From Bacillota bacterium (lineage in GTDB: Bacteria > Bacillota > SHA-98 > UBA4971), in the NCBI GenBank assembly GCA_014360195.1, contig JACIXY010000028.1, positions 1 through 34,951 of the forward strand: a stretch of DNA of 34,951 nt. The letters are read 5' to 3'. Positions 1 to 7,563 of this stretch are shown one piece after another (the stretch's first letter is position 1; the number at the start of each line of letters is the position of its first letter). The notes beneath the pieces were generated by a model that searched no databases, had not been told where the DNA came from, and worked only from the letters and a program-made list of their open reading frames with translations. A program made the position numbers and the translations under genes.

Positions 1-12
1 ATCTCAGCGCGC

Positions 13-346
13 AGCCTGGTTACCAGAGGACCAGCTCCGGCATCCTGGTGGCTTGAGCGTCGGGAGGGTGGGTTTTTGGTAACCAGATTTCGAACAGGGT
101 TGTTCCCCCAGGGACCACCTGCCCACAAATCCTGGTCCTTTGAGGACCAGTCGCCCACGGGCATCTGGGAAGGTGGTTACCTGAGGACCAGGTGGTGCTC
201 GAACTTGGCTCCCTGGGGACCATCTCCGCGTGGGTCCTGGTCACCAGGGGACCAGTTCCAGCCTTCTGCCGGCTGAACCGCGAGGAGGGTGGATCTCTGG
301 TAACCAGATTTCGCACCGGGTTGCTCCCCCAGGGACCACCCGCGCA
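13..346. repeat. 221-base direct duplication rich in GGTNACC palindromes
   Basis: Two diverged copies lie 221 bases apart. The CTGGTNACCAG core at 16-26 recurs at 237-247, and GGTAACCAGATTTCG at 78-92 recurs at 299-313, followed in both copies by a conserved CCCCCAGGGACCACC. Palindromes of the CTGGTNACCAG type occur at about 16, 77, 237 and 297. GGACCA is repeated about nine times between 29 and 380, and a hairpin CTGGTCC/GGACCAG sits at about 132-150. No repeated protein frame with a start signal is seen. It could be a protein-binding array, a recombination-prone element or a decayed mobile element; function unknown. Confidence 0.6.
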
Positions 347-408
347 TGAGATCCTGGGAGCCCTGGGACCACCCAGGGACCACCCAGGCGCGAGCGCAGC
401 CACGCGTC

Positions 409-450
409 GATCACCGATCGTCGATCATCGATCGTCGATCTTCGATCAAG
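409..450. repeat. Six-unit GATC heptamer microsatellite
   Basis: Six consecutive 7-base units each begin with GATC: GATCACC, GATCGTC, GATCATC, GATCGTC, GATCTTC, GATCAAG. The period is exact and only the last three bases vary. There are no spacers, so it is not a CRISPR array. Slippage or a clustered GATC-methylation target are possible explanations. Confidence 0.85.
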
Positions 451-599
451 GAGCAAGGATCAGGGTTGGCGCAGAGAGGGCTGCCACGCGATGACCCGCG
501 AGGCAGCCTGGGTCTCGTACATGTATATGACCTACGGCCAAGCTCAGCGTTGAACCATATACGGGCCGCATGCGGTCCACTCGGCCGCCAAGCGCTGGC

Positions 600-644
600 A
601 AAAGAAACAGCCCGCGCTTGCGGCCTGGCCGCGACCGCGGACTG
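600..644 (-). terminator. Rho-independent terminator of spoVS
   Basis: On the minus strand an outer stem CAGTCCGCG/CGCGGGCTG (one G-T wobble) encloses an inner stem CGGCC/GGCCG. It is followed by TTTCTTTT at 600-607. It lies about 70 bases past the spoVS stop. Confidence 0.7.
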
Positions 645-712
645 CACGACATCTACGATCCGCCCATAAGAAAAGCAATCATGATTCCCGAAAAAGACAC
701 ACCGCGCCAGCA

Positions 713-973
713 TCACCTGGGCTCTACGATGAACTTTATCGCGGTCCTCTCCTCCCCATCGATCTGGATCTCGGCGAAAGCTGGGATGGTCACAAGGTCG
801 ATCCCGTTAGGCGCAACAAATCCTCGCGTGATAGCAATTGCCTTGACAGCCTGGTTAACAGCTCCTGCCCCGACCGCCTGAACCTCCGCGGACCCCCTCT
901 CCCTGAGCACCGCGGCAAGGGCGCCTGCCACCGACTTGGGCTTTGATTGCGCTGATACCTTTAGTACCTCCAC
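713..973 (-). CDS. spoVS: Stage V sporulation protein S
   Basis: This is an 86-residue protein matching SpoVS along its whole length: it starts VEVLKVSA, runs through SVAGALAAVLRERG and GAGAVNQAVKAIAI, and ends in IDGEERTAIKFIVEPR. SpoVS is a small conserved Alba-like protein needed in Bacillus for progress to stage V, including coat and cortex formation; its molecular activity is not settled. The start is the GTG at 973: GGGAGGT sits about seven bases upstream and the protein then has the family length. An upstream in-frame start would add 20 unconserved residues. The gene has its own sigma-H-like promoter and a strong terminator, so it is probably monocistronic. It marks the organism as a spore former. 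Confidence 0.95.
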   Translation of the reverse strand: MEVLKVSAQSKPKSVAGALAAVLRERGSAEVQAVGAGAVNQAVKAIAITRGFVAPNGIDLVTIPAFAEIQIDGEERTAIKFIVEPR

Positions 974-1027
974 GCCTTCTACCTCCCATTCCCAGGTTTT
1001 GGACCATGCGCTTCTTGCCATATGTAT

Positions 1028-1054
1028 ATTCAACGTCCTGCTAGAAGATCCTTC
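1028..1054 (-). promoter_or_regulatory. Sigma-H-type promoter of spoVS
   Basis: On the minus strand GAAGGATCT (1046-1054) fits the sigma-H -35 consensus RNAGGAWWW at all but one base. GTTGAAT (1028-1034) fits the -10 consensus RNNGAAT. The spacer is 11 bases, as in Bacillus sigma-H promoters. Bacillus spoVS is known to be sigma-H dependent. Confidence 0.6.
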
Positions 1055-1072
1055 GTTCTGCGTAATTTCTCG

Positions 1073-1918
1073 CTATTTCGGTATTATTGGTCGAACGCGC
1101 GGTCTTTTTGCCTCGTACAGCCGGGGCAGGAAAGGCGGGGCCTCACCCTTTGCCTCCCTGATCACCTCGCTCTTCCATACTAGAAGCCTTCGGTTGATGG
1201 CATCCATGGTGGCACGCGCCACGGCATCTGTCTCGTAAGTCCGCACGGGAGCAGTGCCTATGAGCTTCTCCTCGCCCTGCATCCCGATGGCGCTCACCGA
1301 GACAAGCACCACGTCGTGGTCGAGCATCTTTATGAGCCGCACCTCGCCCGCGGAGAGCATACTCCGTGTTCGGAGAAAGGCCTCCACAGCTGCAATGGTC
1401 GCCTGCGCCACCACCTGGTACTGGCCATACTTCGTGGCCGGCCCCACCGCCGTGCCGGTGTATACCCTCCCCTGCAGCCCCAGCTCCACGATGGAGTCAG
1501 CCGTGTGCTTGCCGAGGTTGAGATACACACGCTCGATCTTGAGCCTGTGGCCGATGAGCGCCTCCAGCTCCATCTGGGGCATGTCCTTGAACACGCAAAC
1601 CCCGATGCGCCTGTGGTCTATCTTCAAGCCCCACTTCGCGTAGAGCACGGTCTCGATGTCCCGCACAAGCTCCTGAGGCGAGCGCAGCTCGATGGACGTG
1701 CAGTGAACCTCGGTTATCATGCGTTTGCCATCCACGATGATCCGCACGGCGTTGAGGCCCGGGATCTGGGAGAGCACCTCGTTGATGTCCTCGATGTCCA
1801 CGTCCTCAGGGACTATGTCGTTGTACGGTATTTTGCGCCACTCGGGGCCCAACTCATGCCAGGCCAGCCGGCGGCGCGGTATGCGCCTCTCCCTCGTCTC
1901 GTCGCGGGTCTTGGCCAC
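1073..1918 (-). CDS. Conserved protein of unknown function linked to rnc
   Basis: This is a 281-residue soluble protein that I cannot assign to a named family. The N-terminus is basic. Residues about 50-115 look like a small alpha/beta domain, with a hydrophobic strand around AVRIIVDGKRMITEVHC followed by SPQELVRDIETVL and IDHRRIGVCVF. The C-terminal half has two similar segments, each with a GTA strand followed by VAQATIAAVEAFL or VARATMDAINRRL, suggesting an internal duplication. The GTG start at 1918 has GGAGGGGGAG just upstream; a TTG at 1936 would lie inside that site. The first 65 bases overlap the end of rnc, so the two are translationally linked. No signal peptide or membrane segment is seen. 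Confidence 0.75.
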   Translation of the reverse strand: MAKTRDETRERRIPRRRLAWHELGPEWRKIPYNDIVPEDVDIEDINEVLSQIPGLNAVRIIVDGKRMITEVHCTSIELRSPQELVRDIETVLYAKWGLKIDHRRIGVCVFKDMPQMELEALIGHRLKIERVYLNLGKHTADSIVELGLQGRVYTGTAVGPATKYGQYQVVAQATIAAVEAFLRTRSMLSAGEVRLIKMLDHDVVLVSVSAIGMQGEEKLIGTAPVRTYETDAVARATMDAINRRLLVWKSEVIREAKGEAPPFLPRLYEAKRPRVRPIIPK

Positions 1919-2714
1919 AGACTCCCCCTCCCTCAACGCGTGCGCCCCCAGCCACGGGCAAGACGCCTATTCGGGCGAGCGCGTCGGCCGCCGCGGCCTG
2001 TTCGGCCATTTTCTTCGTCTTGCCGCTCCCGAGGCCCACGGGCCCGCCCGAGGATCTCACCACAACCGTGAAGGTCTTGTCGTGGTCCGGGCCCTCCTCG
2101 CGCACGACCTCGTACTCGGGAATAGATTTCTCCTTTTTCTGAAAGAACTCCTGCAGGATAGCTTTGTAATTTCGCGCATCACGCCCATCTGTGCTGGCGC
2201 CAAGGCCGGGGCCTGGCCGAAGTTCCCGGACAACAAGCCGCTTTGCGGCGTCTAGGCCCTGGTCGAGGAAGACCGCGCCCAGGATGGCCTCGAACGCGTC
2301 TGCCAGTACGGACGGCAGGCGCCGACCACCCGCGGCCTCGAGGCTGTAGCCCACTCGCAGGAAGTCGGCGATCCCAAGCCGACCTGCCGCCTCAGCCAGG
2401 GCCCTTTCGCTCACCGCTCGCCCAAGCATGGTCGAAAGCTCACCCTCCGGGGCGTCGGGACATGTCACATAGAGGTGCCAGGCCGTCACCAGTTTGAGCA
2501 CGGCATCGCCCAGAAACTCCAGGCGCTCGTTGCCCGCAAGAGGACCGCCGCCCCCGAACGAGCTGTGAGTCACCGCCTGGACGAGAAGCCCCGGATTCCT
2601 GAAACGAACCCCGAGGACCTCCTGCAGCCTCATTATCCCGGCGTCCTCCTCGACGTCTCTGCCGGTCCCTCTCCCGTCTCCTCCGGCAGCCTCAGCGTCG
2701 AATTCGTCCGTCAC
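1854..2714 (-). CDS. rnc: Ribonuclease III
   Basis: RNase III cleaves double-stranded RNA in rRNA precursors and in some mRNAs. The endonuclease domain (about residues 28-165) carries the signature NERLEFLGDAVL at 62-73 and LADAFEAILGAVFLDQG at 137-153, giving the acidic residues E66, D70, D139 and E142. A double-stranded RNA-binding domain covers about 182-250 and ends GSGKTKKMAEQAAAADAL. The GTG start at 2714 follows GGGAGGGG. The protein is longer than usual (286 residues): it has about 25 extra N-terminal residues and a low-complexity C-terminal tail of about 30 residues that exists because the frame runs 65 bases into the next gene. In many Bacillota rnc follows acpP/fabF, as here, although a 512-base repeat-bearing gap separates it from fabF. 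Confidence 0.95.
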   Translation of the reverse strand: MTDEFDAEAAGGDGRGTGRDVEEDAGIMRLQEVLGVRFRNPGLLVQAVTHSSFGGGGPLAGNERLEFLGDAVLKLVTAWHLYVTCPDAPEGELSTMLGRAVSERALAEAAGRLGIADFLRVGYSLEAAGGRRLPSVLADAFEAILGAVFLDQGLDAAKRLVVRELRPGPGLGASTDGRDARNYKAILQEFFQKKEKSIPEYEVVREEGPDHDKTFTVVVRSSGGPVGLGSGKTKKMAEQAAAADALARIGVLPVAGGARVEGGGVCGQDPRRDEGEAHTAPPAGLA

Positions 2715-3226
2715 GATGCACCCCTCCCGGCGCAGAGAGGGGAGGCCAGAACAACTCCAGCCTCCCCGTCCCTCGCTTCATGTCGTTATGCACAGATCGC
2801 CTGTCCTCTAACTGTGGCTTCACTTGCTATGGCTTCATTTGCGTGCGCTATGCATGAGGTCATTAGTTTTCTCTCGTTTTCCGAAGTCTTGAGTTGCCGG
2901 TGATTGCACGAGGGGTGTCAAAATCCGGCTGCCTAGCCAGACCGGCCGGATTTTGGCGAAGCGCGCCCCGCTTGGGGCGCCGTCCCCGAGTGCAACACCG
3001 GCAACCCTGCACGGCGCGTGCGCTCTCTAGAACCGGCGATTACTTATGGAGATCAACTTAGTCTCCGGCATGTTCCGGGTTGCCGGTATCCGCCGCGCAA
3101 CGACGCCTCTCCAATCCGACAATCTTGAGCGCCGAATCCCGCGGAGGCGGACGCGCGCCGCGGACTGACTTCGCCGGAATCCGGCCCCTCAGGCGAGTAG
3201 CCGGGCTTGATGCCCCCCGTGCTCAC
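2715..3226. other. Gap between fabF and rnc
   Basis: No gene is seen in these 512 bases. The middle holds repeat copy A. Bases 3172-3208 weakly resemble the inner module of the repeat in the opposite orientation (CGCC..AATCCGGCCC) and may be a decayed fragment. The rnc promoter was not located. Confidence 0.5.
2852..3061 (+). repeat. Intergenic repeat copy A (longest copy)
   Basis: The left part (2852-2908) and right part (2990-3061) match copy C at 16768-16903 in reverse orientation, from GAGGTCATTAGTTTTCTCT to CCGGCGATTACTTATGG. Between them is an inner module (about 2910-2977) that matches copy B at 9466-9553. An outer inverted pair, TTGCCGGTGATTGCAC and GTGCAACACCGGCAA, brackets the module. 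Inside are a hairpin CAAAATCCGGC/GCCGGATTTTG and a second hairpin GCGCCCC-GCTT-GGGGCGC. No reading frame is conserved. It is probably a non-autonomous element or a structured RNA or terminator-like repeat. Confidence 0.85.
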
Positions 3227-4468
3227 TCAGCCCTCGTATCTCTTCAGGATGACGACTCCGTTATGCCCACCGAACCCGAACGAATTGGACATCGCCACGT
3301 CTACCTGGGCCTTGCGCGCGACGTTGGGCACATAGTCGAGATCGCACTCGGGGTCCGGCTCCTCGTAGTTTATCGTCGCGGGAATGACCCCGGTGGAGAT
3401 GGCGAACACGCACGCCGCCGCCCCCACGCCCCCGGCCGCTCCCAGGAGATGCCCGGTCATGGACTTGGTCGAGCTTATCGCGACCTTACTGGCGTTCGAG
3501 CCGAACAATTTCTTTATGGCCAGGGTCTCGCACCTGTCGTTCAGAGGCGTCGAGGTGCCATGGGCGTTGATGTAGTCGACGTCAGCAGGCGAAAGCCCTG
3601 CGTCAAGGAGTGCCCTCTGCATCGCAAGGACCGCCCCCTCGCCCTCAGGATCCGGCTCAACGATGTGATGCGCGTCGTCGCTCGCCCCATAGCCCGCGAC
3701 CTCGGCATAGGGATAAGCCCCGCGCCTTTTGGCATGGTCCAGGCTCTCGAGAACCAGGACGACGCTGCCTTCCCCCATCACGAAACCGTCGCGCCCCTTA
3801 TCGAACGGCCGGCACGCTCTCTCCGGTTCATCGTTCCTGCGCGACATGGCTCGCAGCGCGCAGAACCCGGCAAACCCCGCAGGCGTGACGGCGGCCTCCG
3901 CGCCGCCAGCCAGCATCACATCGGCATCGCCCCTTTGGATGGTGCGGAAAGCCTCACCTATGGCGTGGGTGGCCGCGGCACAGGCGGTCGTCACCGTGAG
4001 GTTCGGACCCCTCGCGCCCGTGAAGATGGCCACCTGGCCCGAGGCCATATTCGGGATCATCATTGGGATGAAAAACGGGCTCACCCTTCGCGGCCCCTCA
4101 GCCCGCAGCACTCCGACCTGTTCTTCAAAGACCTCCAGGCCCCCGATGCCGCACCCCATCACAACCCCCACACGGTCCCGGTTGGAGGCATCCAGGGTGA
4201 GCTCGGCATCAGCCAGGGCCATCCGCGCGGCCGCCACCGCGAACTGCGCGAACCTGGCCAGCCGGTAAGCCTCGCGCTCCGTCATGTAGTCAGTGGCGAC
4301 GAAGTCGCGCACCTCGCCGGCCATCTGCGTTCTGAAAGGCGACGAGTCGAACCTCGTTACCCTTCCTATACCGTTCCGCGAGGTCCTGAGCCCCTCGAAA
4401 AAGGCATCCTTGCCCACCCCGATGGGGGTAACGGCGCCGAGGCCGGTCACCACCACTCGCGCTCTCAT
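3227..4468 (-). CDS. fabF: 3-oxoacyl-ACP synthase II (KAS II)
   Basis: FabF condenses malonyl-ACP with acyl-ACP, the chain-elongating Claisen step of type II fatty acid synthesis. All three catalytic residues are in place: Cys163 in TTACAAATHAIG, His303 in NAHGTSTPLND and His340 in SMTGHLLGAAGG, the same numbering as the E. coli enzyme. Length is 413 residues, the family norm. The ATG at 4468 follows GGGGTGAGGG; an in-frame GTG five codons upstream overlaps that site and was rejected. It is the last gene of the fapR operon, 68 bases after acpP. Confidence 0.97.
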   Translation of the reverse strand: MRARVVVTGLGAVTPIGVGKDAFFEGLRTSRNGIGRVTRFDSSPFRTQMAGEVRDFVATDYMTEREAYRLARFAQFAVAAARMALADAELTLDASNRDRVGVVMGCGIGGLEVFEEQVGVLRAEGPRRVSPFFIPMMIPNMASGQVAIFTGARGPNLTVTTACAAATHAIGEAFRTIQRGDADVMLAGGAEAAVTPAGFAGFCALRAMSRRNDEPERACRPFDKGRDGFVMGEGSVVLVLESLDHAKRRGAYPYAEVAGYGASDDAHHIVEPDPEGEGAVLAMQRALLDAGLSPADVDYINAHGTSTPLNDRCETLAIKKLFGSNASKVAISSTKSMTGHLLGAAGGVGAAACVFAISTGVIPATINYEEPDPECDLDYVPNVARKAQVDVAMSNSFGFGGHNGVVILKRYEG

Positions 4469-4536
4469 TCCCTCACCCCACACAAGACGCCGCCACGCGG
4501 CCCTCCCTCAAGCAGGCGCGGGCTGACCGCCCGCGC

Positions 4537-4800
4537 TCACTCCTCGTCAGCGACCCTCTCAAGAATGAAGTCGACGATATCCTGGACCGTCGTGTCCTCG
4601 GCGATCTCCACGTCAAGGGTCCCAAGATCGAACTCGCGGTCGAGCTCATCGCCGATGCTCATCCTTGTAGCGGAGTCGGCGTAGAGATCGTTCATCGTGG
4701 CATCCCACGTCACCAGGGACTCATCTACCTTCGCCTCACGGACAATGATCTTCTTGACTTTCTCGAAGATCTCCTCCGCCCTTGGATCCATCTCGCCCAT
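4537..4800 (-). CDS. acpP: Acyl carrier protein with an altered DSL motif
   Basis: This is an 87-residue acidic, helical carrier protein between fabG and fabF, the usual place of acpP. Ser43 within DLYADSATRMSIGDEL would carry the 4'-phosphopantetheine. The almost invariant DSLDxVE of fatty acid ACPs is replaced by DSATRMS: Leu after the serine becomes Ala, and the acidic residues of the recognition helix are lost. The C-terminal half (EFDLGTLDVEIAEDTTVQDIVDFI) is typical. The ATG at 4800 follows GGGAGGTGA; an upstream GTG overlaps that site. Position says it serves the fab enzymes; the helix II changes raise the possibility of unusual partner binding. Confidence 0.85.
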   Translation of the reverse strand: MGEMDPRAEEIFEKVKKIIVREAKVDESLVTWDATMNDLYADSATRMSIGDELDREFDLGTLDVEIAEDTTVQDIVDFILERVADEE

Positions 4801-4855
4801 CCTGTTCACCTCCCCTGACCCATGCTTTGAGCGGCACCGAGACCGCCCGCTACAT

Positions 4856-5599
4856 CTACATCGCCAGGCCCCCGTCGACGCAGAGGACCTGGCCGGTTAT
4901 GTAGCCCGCCTCATCAGACGCCAGGAAGACGCACGCGGCGGCCACTTCATCCGCGGTGCCGAGGCGGCCGAGCGGCACGCCTGCAAGCAACTTCGCCTTC
5001 ACGTCCTCCTTGAGTGAAGTGGTCATGCCGGCATCGATGAGCCCTGGCGCGATGGCGTTCACCGTGACACCGCGCATCGCAAGCTCGCGGGCTGCGGCCT
5101 TCGTGAGGCCGATCACACCCGCCTTGGCTGCCGAGTAGTTGACCTGACCGGCATTGCCCATCACGCCGGCCACTGACGAGATGTTTATTATCCTGCCCTG
5201 ACGCTGGCGGAACATCCTCCTGCCCACTGCGCGCGTGAAGTTGAACACTCCGGAAAGGTTCACCCGGAGCACGTCCTCCCACTCCGCGTCGCTCATCCGG
5301 ATGAGGAAGTTGTCCCGCCGTATCCCGGCGTTGTTAACGAGGATGTCCATCCGCGAGAAGCGCTCGTAGATGCGCTCGCAAGCCTCTTCCACAGCCTCGG
5401 AGGACGAAACGTCGCACGCAAGGGCCATGGCCTGCCTGCCCATCTCCTCGATCTTGCGGGCCACCCCTTCGGCCGCGGCCAGGTTGTGGCCGGCCACCAC
5501 CGCCACGTCGGCACCTTCCCGAGCAAGCGCCTCCGCGCATGCCTGCCCTATCCCGCCGGACGCCCCCGTCACAACGGCGACTTTGCCCGCCAGCCTCAT
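4856..5599 (-). CDS. fabG: 3-oxoacyl-ACP reductase
   Basis: FabG is an NADPH-dependent short-chain dehydrogenase that reduces 3-oxoacyl-ACP to 3-hydroxyacyl-ACP. The nucleotide-binding motif TGASGGIGQA is at 11-20, NNAG at 89-92, and the catalytic set is Asn114, Ser142, Tyr155 and Lys159 (YSAAK). The end AGYITGQVLCVDGG is typical. Length is 247 residues. The start is the ATG at 5599, one base after the fabD stop, with AAGGGGGT upstream; earlier in-frame starts would run deep into fabD. Tight spacing indicates coupled translation with fabD. Confidence 0.96.
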   Translation of the reverse strand: MRLAGKVAVVTGASGGIGQACAEALAREGADVAVVAGHNLAAAEGVARKIEEMGRQAMALACDVSSSEAVEEACERIYERFSRMDILVNNAGIRRDNFLIRMSDAEWEDVLRVNLSGVFNFTRAVGRRMFRQRQGRIINISSVAGVMGNAGQVNYSAAKAGVIGLTKAAARELAMRGVTVNAIAPGLIDAGMTTSLKEDVKAKLLAGVPLGRLGTADEVAAACVFLASDEAGYITGQVLCVDGGLAM

Positions 5600-5600
5600 A

Positions 5601-6557
5601 TTACAGAACCCCCTTGAGGAATTCAAGCGTGTCTTCCACAGGAGCCGACGCCTCCGCTGCGAAGGTCGCCGCCTCCGGCACAATGCGCCTCACAAGGCCG
5701 GTAAGGGTCTTGCCGGGACCTACCTCCACGAACACCCTCGCGCCTGCCTGCCACATGAACCTTACTGACTCCTCCCACAGCACCGGGGAGCATATCTGCC
5801 GGGCGAGCATCTCCCTCAACTCGGCGGCGCCAGACGGCGCCCGGCCGGTCACGTTGCACACGACAGGTATACCAGGCGCACCTATCCTGGCCTTATCGAG
5901 TTCGGCCTCGAACGCCGAGGCTGCAGGCGCCATCAGCTTCGAATGAAATGGGCCGCTCACCTTCAGGGGGATGACGCGGCGCGCGCCCGCCTCGGTGCAC
6001 AGTTCACCGGCTTTTTTCACCGCCGCGGTCTCGCCGGAAATCACTATCTGATCGGGCGCGTTGAAGTTTGCAGGCTCGACTTCCCCTGCGCCAGCCTCGC
6101 GAGCAGCCTTACAGCACTCCTCGACCGCATCGCGCCCAAGGCCGATGACGGCGGCCATCGTCCCCGCGCCGGGCGGCACGGCCCTCTGCATCAGTTCCCC
6201 ACGCACGCCCACAAGGCGAATCGCCTCGGCGAACGCAAGAGAACCCGCAGCGACGAGGGCCGAGTACTCCCCCAGGCTGTGCCCGGCGACGATGCCAGGC
6301 CGAGCCCCCATCGATCTAAGCACCTCAAAGACCGCCACGCTCACGGCGAGCACTGCAGGCTGGGTGTTCCGCGTGAGCGCAAGAGCCTCGGGTGGTCCTT
6401 GAAAGCATAGCTCCGACAGGGGAAACCCCAGGGCCTCGTCTGCCTCATTAAACACGCGCCGAGCCTCGGCATAGCGCGATGCAAGCTCCCGGCCCATGCC
6501 CGAGTACTGTGACCCCTGGCCGGGGAAGATAAAGGCTATCTTACTCACGGAACTCAT
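5601..6557 (-). CDS. fabD: Malonyl-CoA:ACP transacylase
   Basis: FabD moves malonyl from CoA to ACP and so supplies the extender unit. The motif FPGQGSQYSGMG is at 11-22, the nucleophile Ser94 lies in GHSLGEYSAL, and His205 lies in SGPFHSKLM. Length is 318 residues. The frame overlaps the end of fabH by 17 bases. The ATG at 6557 has no clear ribosome binding site; a GTG at 6548 (protein starting VSKIAFIFPGQG) is preceded by AAGGA and may be the true start. Either choice changes only three residues. Confidence 0.95.
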   Translation of the reverse strand: MSSVSKIAFIFPGQGSQYSGMGRELASRYAEARRVFNEADEALGFPLSELCFQGPPEALALTRNTQPAVLAVSVAVFEVLRSMGARPGIVAGHSLGEYSALVAAGSLAFAEAIRLVGVRGELMQRAVPPGAGTMAAVIGLGRDAVEECCKAAREAGAGEVEPANFNAPDQIVISGETAAVKKAGELCTEAGARRVIPLKVSGPFHSKLMAPAASAFEAELDKARIGAPGIPVVCNVTGRAPSGAAELREMLARQICSPVLWEESVRFMWQAGARVFVEVGPGKTLTGLVRRIVPEAATFAAEASAPVEDTLEFLKGVL

Positions 6558-7563
6558 CCTTGCACCAGCGGAGTATGGCAGCCCCCCACGTAAGGCCTGC
6601 CCCGAAAGCGACCAGCAGGACGCGGTCGTCGGCTTTCAGCCTCCCTGCCCTCGACGCTTCATCGAGCGCGATTGGGATGGACGCGGCCGAGGTGTTCCCG
6701 AACCTCGCCACGTTGGAATACACCTTCTCAGGGGCCCCGAGTCGCTCGGCGGCAAGGTCGAGGAGCCTCTGGTTGGCCTGGTGGGGGATAACGAGGTCAA
6801 TGTCGTCCTCGGCGAGCCCGGCCTTGTCAAGGACCTCGCGGGTTGCGTCAACCATGGTCCTCACCGCAAACCTGTACACCTGGTTGCCCTGCATGTGGAT
6901 ATAGTGAAGGCCCTGGTCCACAGTGTCATGGGACGCCGGGTGGGCGGACCCTCCGCCCGGAAGCGTGAGCAAATCGCCCCGCGTGCCGTCGGCGCCGAGG
7001 ATGCAAGCGATGACCCCGTCGCCGTGTTCAAGCGGCCTCACGAGCGCGGCTCCCGCCCCGTCGCCAAAGAGCACGCACGTATTGCGGTCCCTCCAGTTTA
7101 CGATCCTCGACAGGGTCTCGGCCCCGATGACAAGGACGTTGCTGTACCTCCTCGCCGCTACGAGGCTGTGAGCCAGGGAAAGCGCGTACACGAATCCGGT
7201 GCAGCCTGCCCCGATGTCGAACGCCGCCGCCTTGGACGCACCGATTTTACCCTGGACAACGCACGCGCACGACGGGAACGGCATGTCCGGGGTCACAGTA
7301 GCGACTATGACAAGATCTACATCCTCGGCCGACACCGCGGCGTCGTCCAGCGCCAGCCTGGCGGCCCGCGCCGCGAGGTCCGAGGTCAGCTCGCCGTCCC
7401 GCGCTATCCGTCTTTCTCTAATCCCGGTGCGCTCCACTATCCACTCGTTGCTTGTGTCCACCATCTTCTCGAGGTCGAAATTGTTCAGGATGCCCTCAGG
7501 CACTGCGGCGCCCGTCCCCGCGATGCCGGCCCCCCGTAGGGTCCGCACGTTAGGTTCCACCAT
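6541..7563 (-). CDS. fabH: 3-oxoacyl-ACP synthase III
   Basis: FabH starts fatty acid synthesis by condensing an acyl-CoA primer with malonyl-ACP. The catalytic triad is Cys121 (GAGCTGF), His261 (IPHQANQRL) and Asn290 (FGNTSAAS). Length is 340 residues, slightly longer than average because of a short N-terminal extension before IAGTGAAVPE. The ATG at 7563 follows GGAGG and overlaps the plsX stop by 14 bases. Primer preference (straight or branched) cannot be read from the sequence. Gene order plsX-fabH-fabD-fabG is conserved in Bacillota. Confidence 0.96.
   Translation of the reverse strand: MVEPNVRTLRGAGIAGTGAAVPEGILNNFDLEKMVDTSNEWIVERTGIRERRIARDGELTSDLAARAARLALDDAAVSAEDVDLVIVATVTPDMPFPSCACVVQGKIGASKAAAFDIGAGCTGFVYALSLAHSLVAARRYSNVLVIGAETLSRIVNWRDRNTCVLFGDGAGAALVRPLEHGDGVIACILGADGTRGDLLTLPGGGSAHPASHDTVDQGLHYIHMQGNQVYRFAVRTMVDATREVLDKAGLAEDDIDLVIPHQANQRLLDLAAERLGAPEKVYSNVARFGNTSAASIPIALDEASRAGRLKADDRVLLVAFGAGLTWGAAILRWCKDEFRE

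Larger units (their letters stand above)
1..712. other. Gene-free stretch with repeats
   Basis: I see no convincing gene here. Open frames on both strands lack ribosome binding sites and recognisable domains, and those in the first 400 bases are by-products of the repeated sequence. The stretch holds a palindrome-rich block present twice, a GATC heptamer array and the terminator of spoVS. Confidence 0.6.

Noticed and set aside
20-403. Minus-strand repeat-containing open frame
   Set aside because: The repeated protein pattern only mirrors the DNA duplication; there is no start signal or known domain.
409-450. CRISPR array
   Set aside because: Units are 7 bases without spacers and no cas gene is present.
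3080-4684. Long plus-strand open frame of 534 codons opposite fabF and acpP
   Set aside because: It lies antisense to clear fabF with all catalytic residues, has no ribosome binding site or domain, and is a product of high GC codon use.
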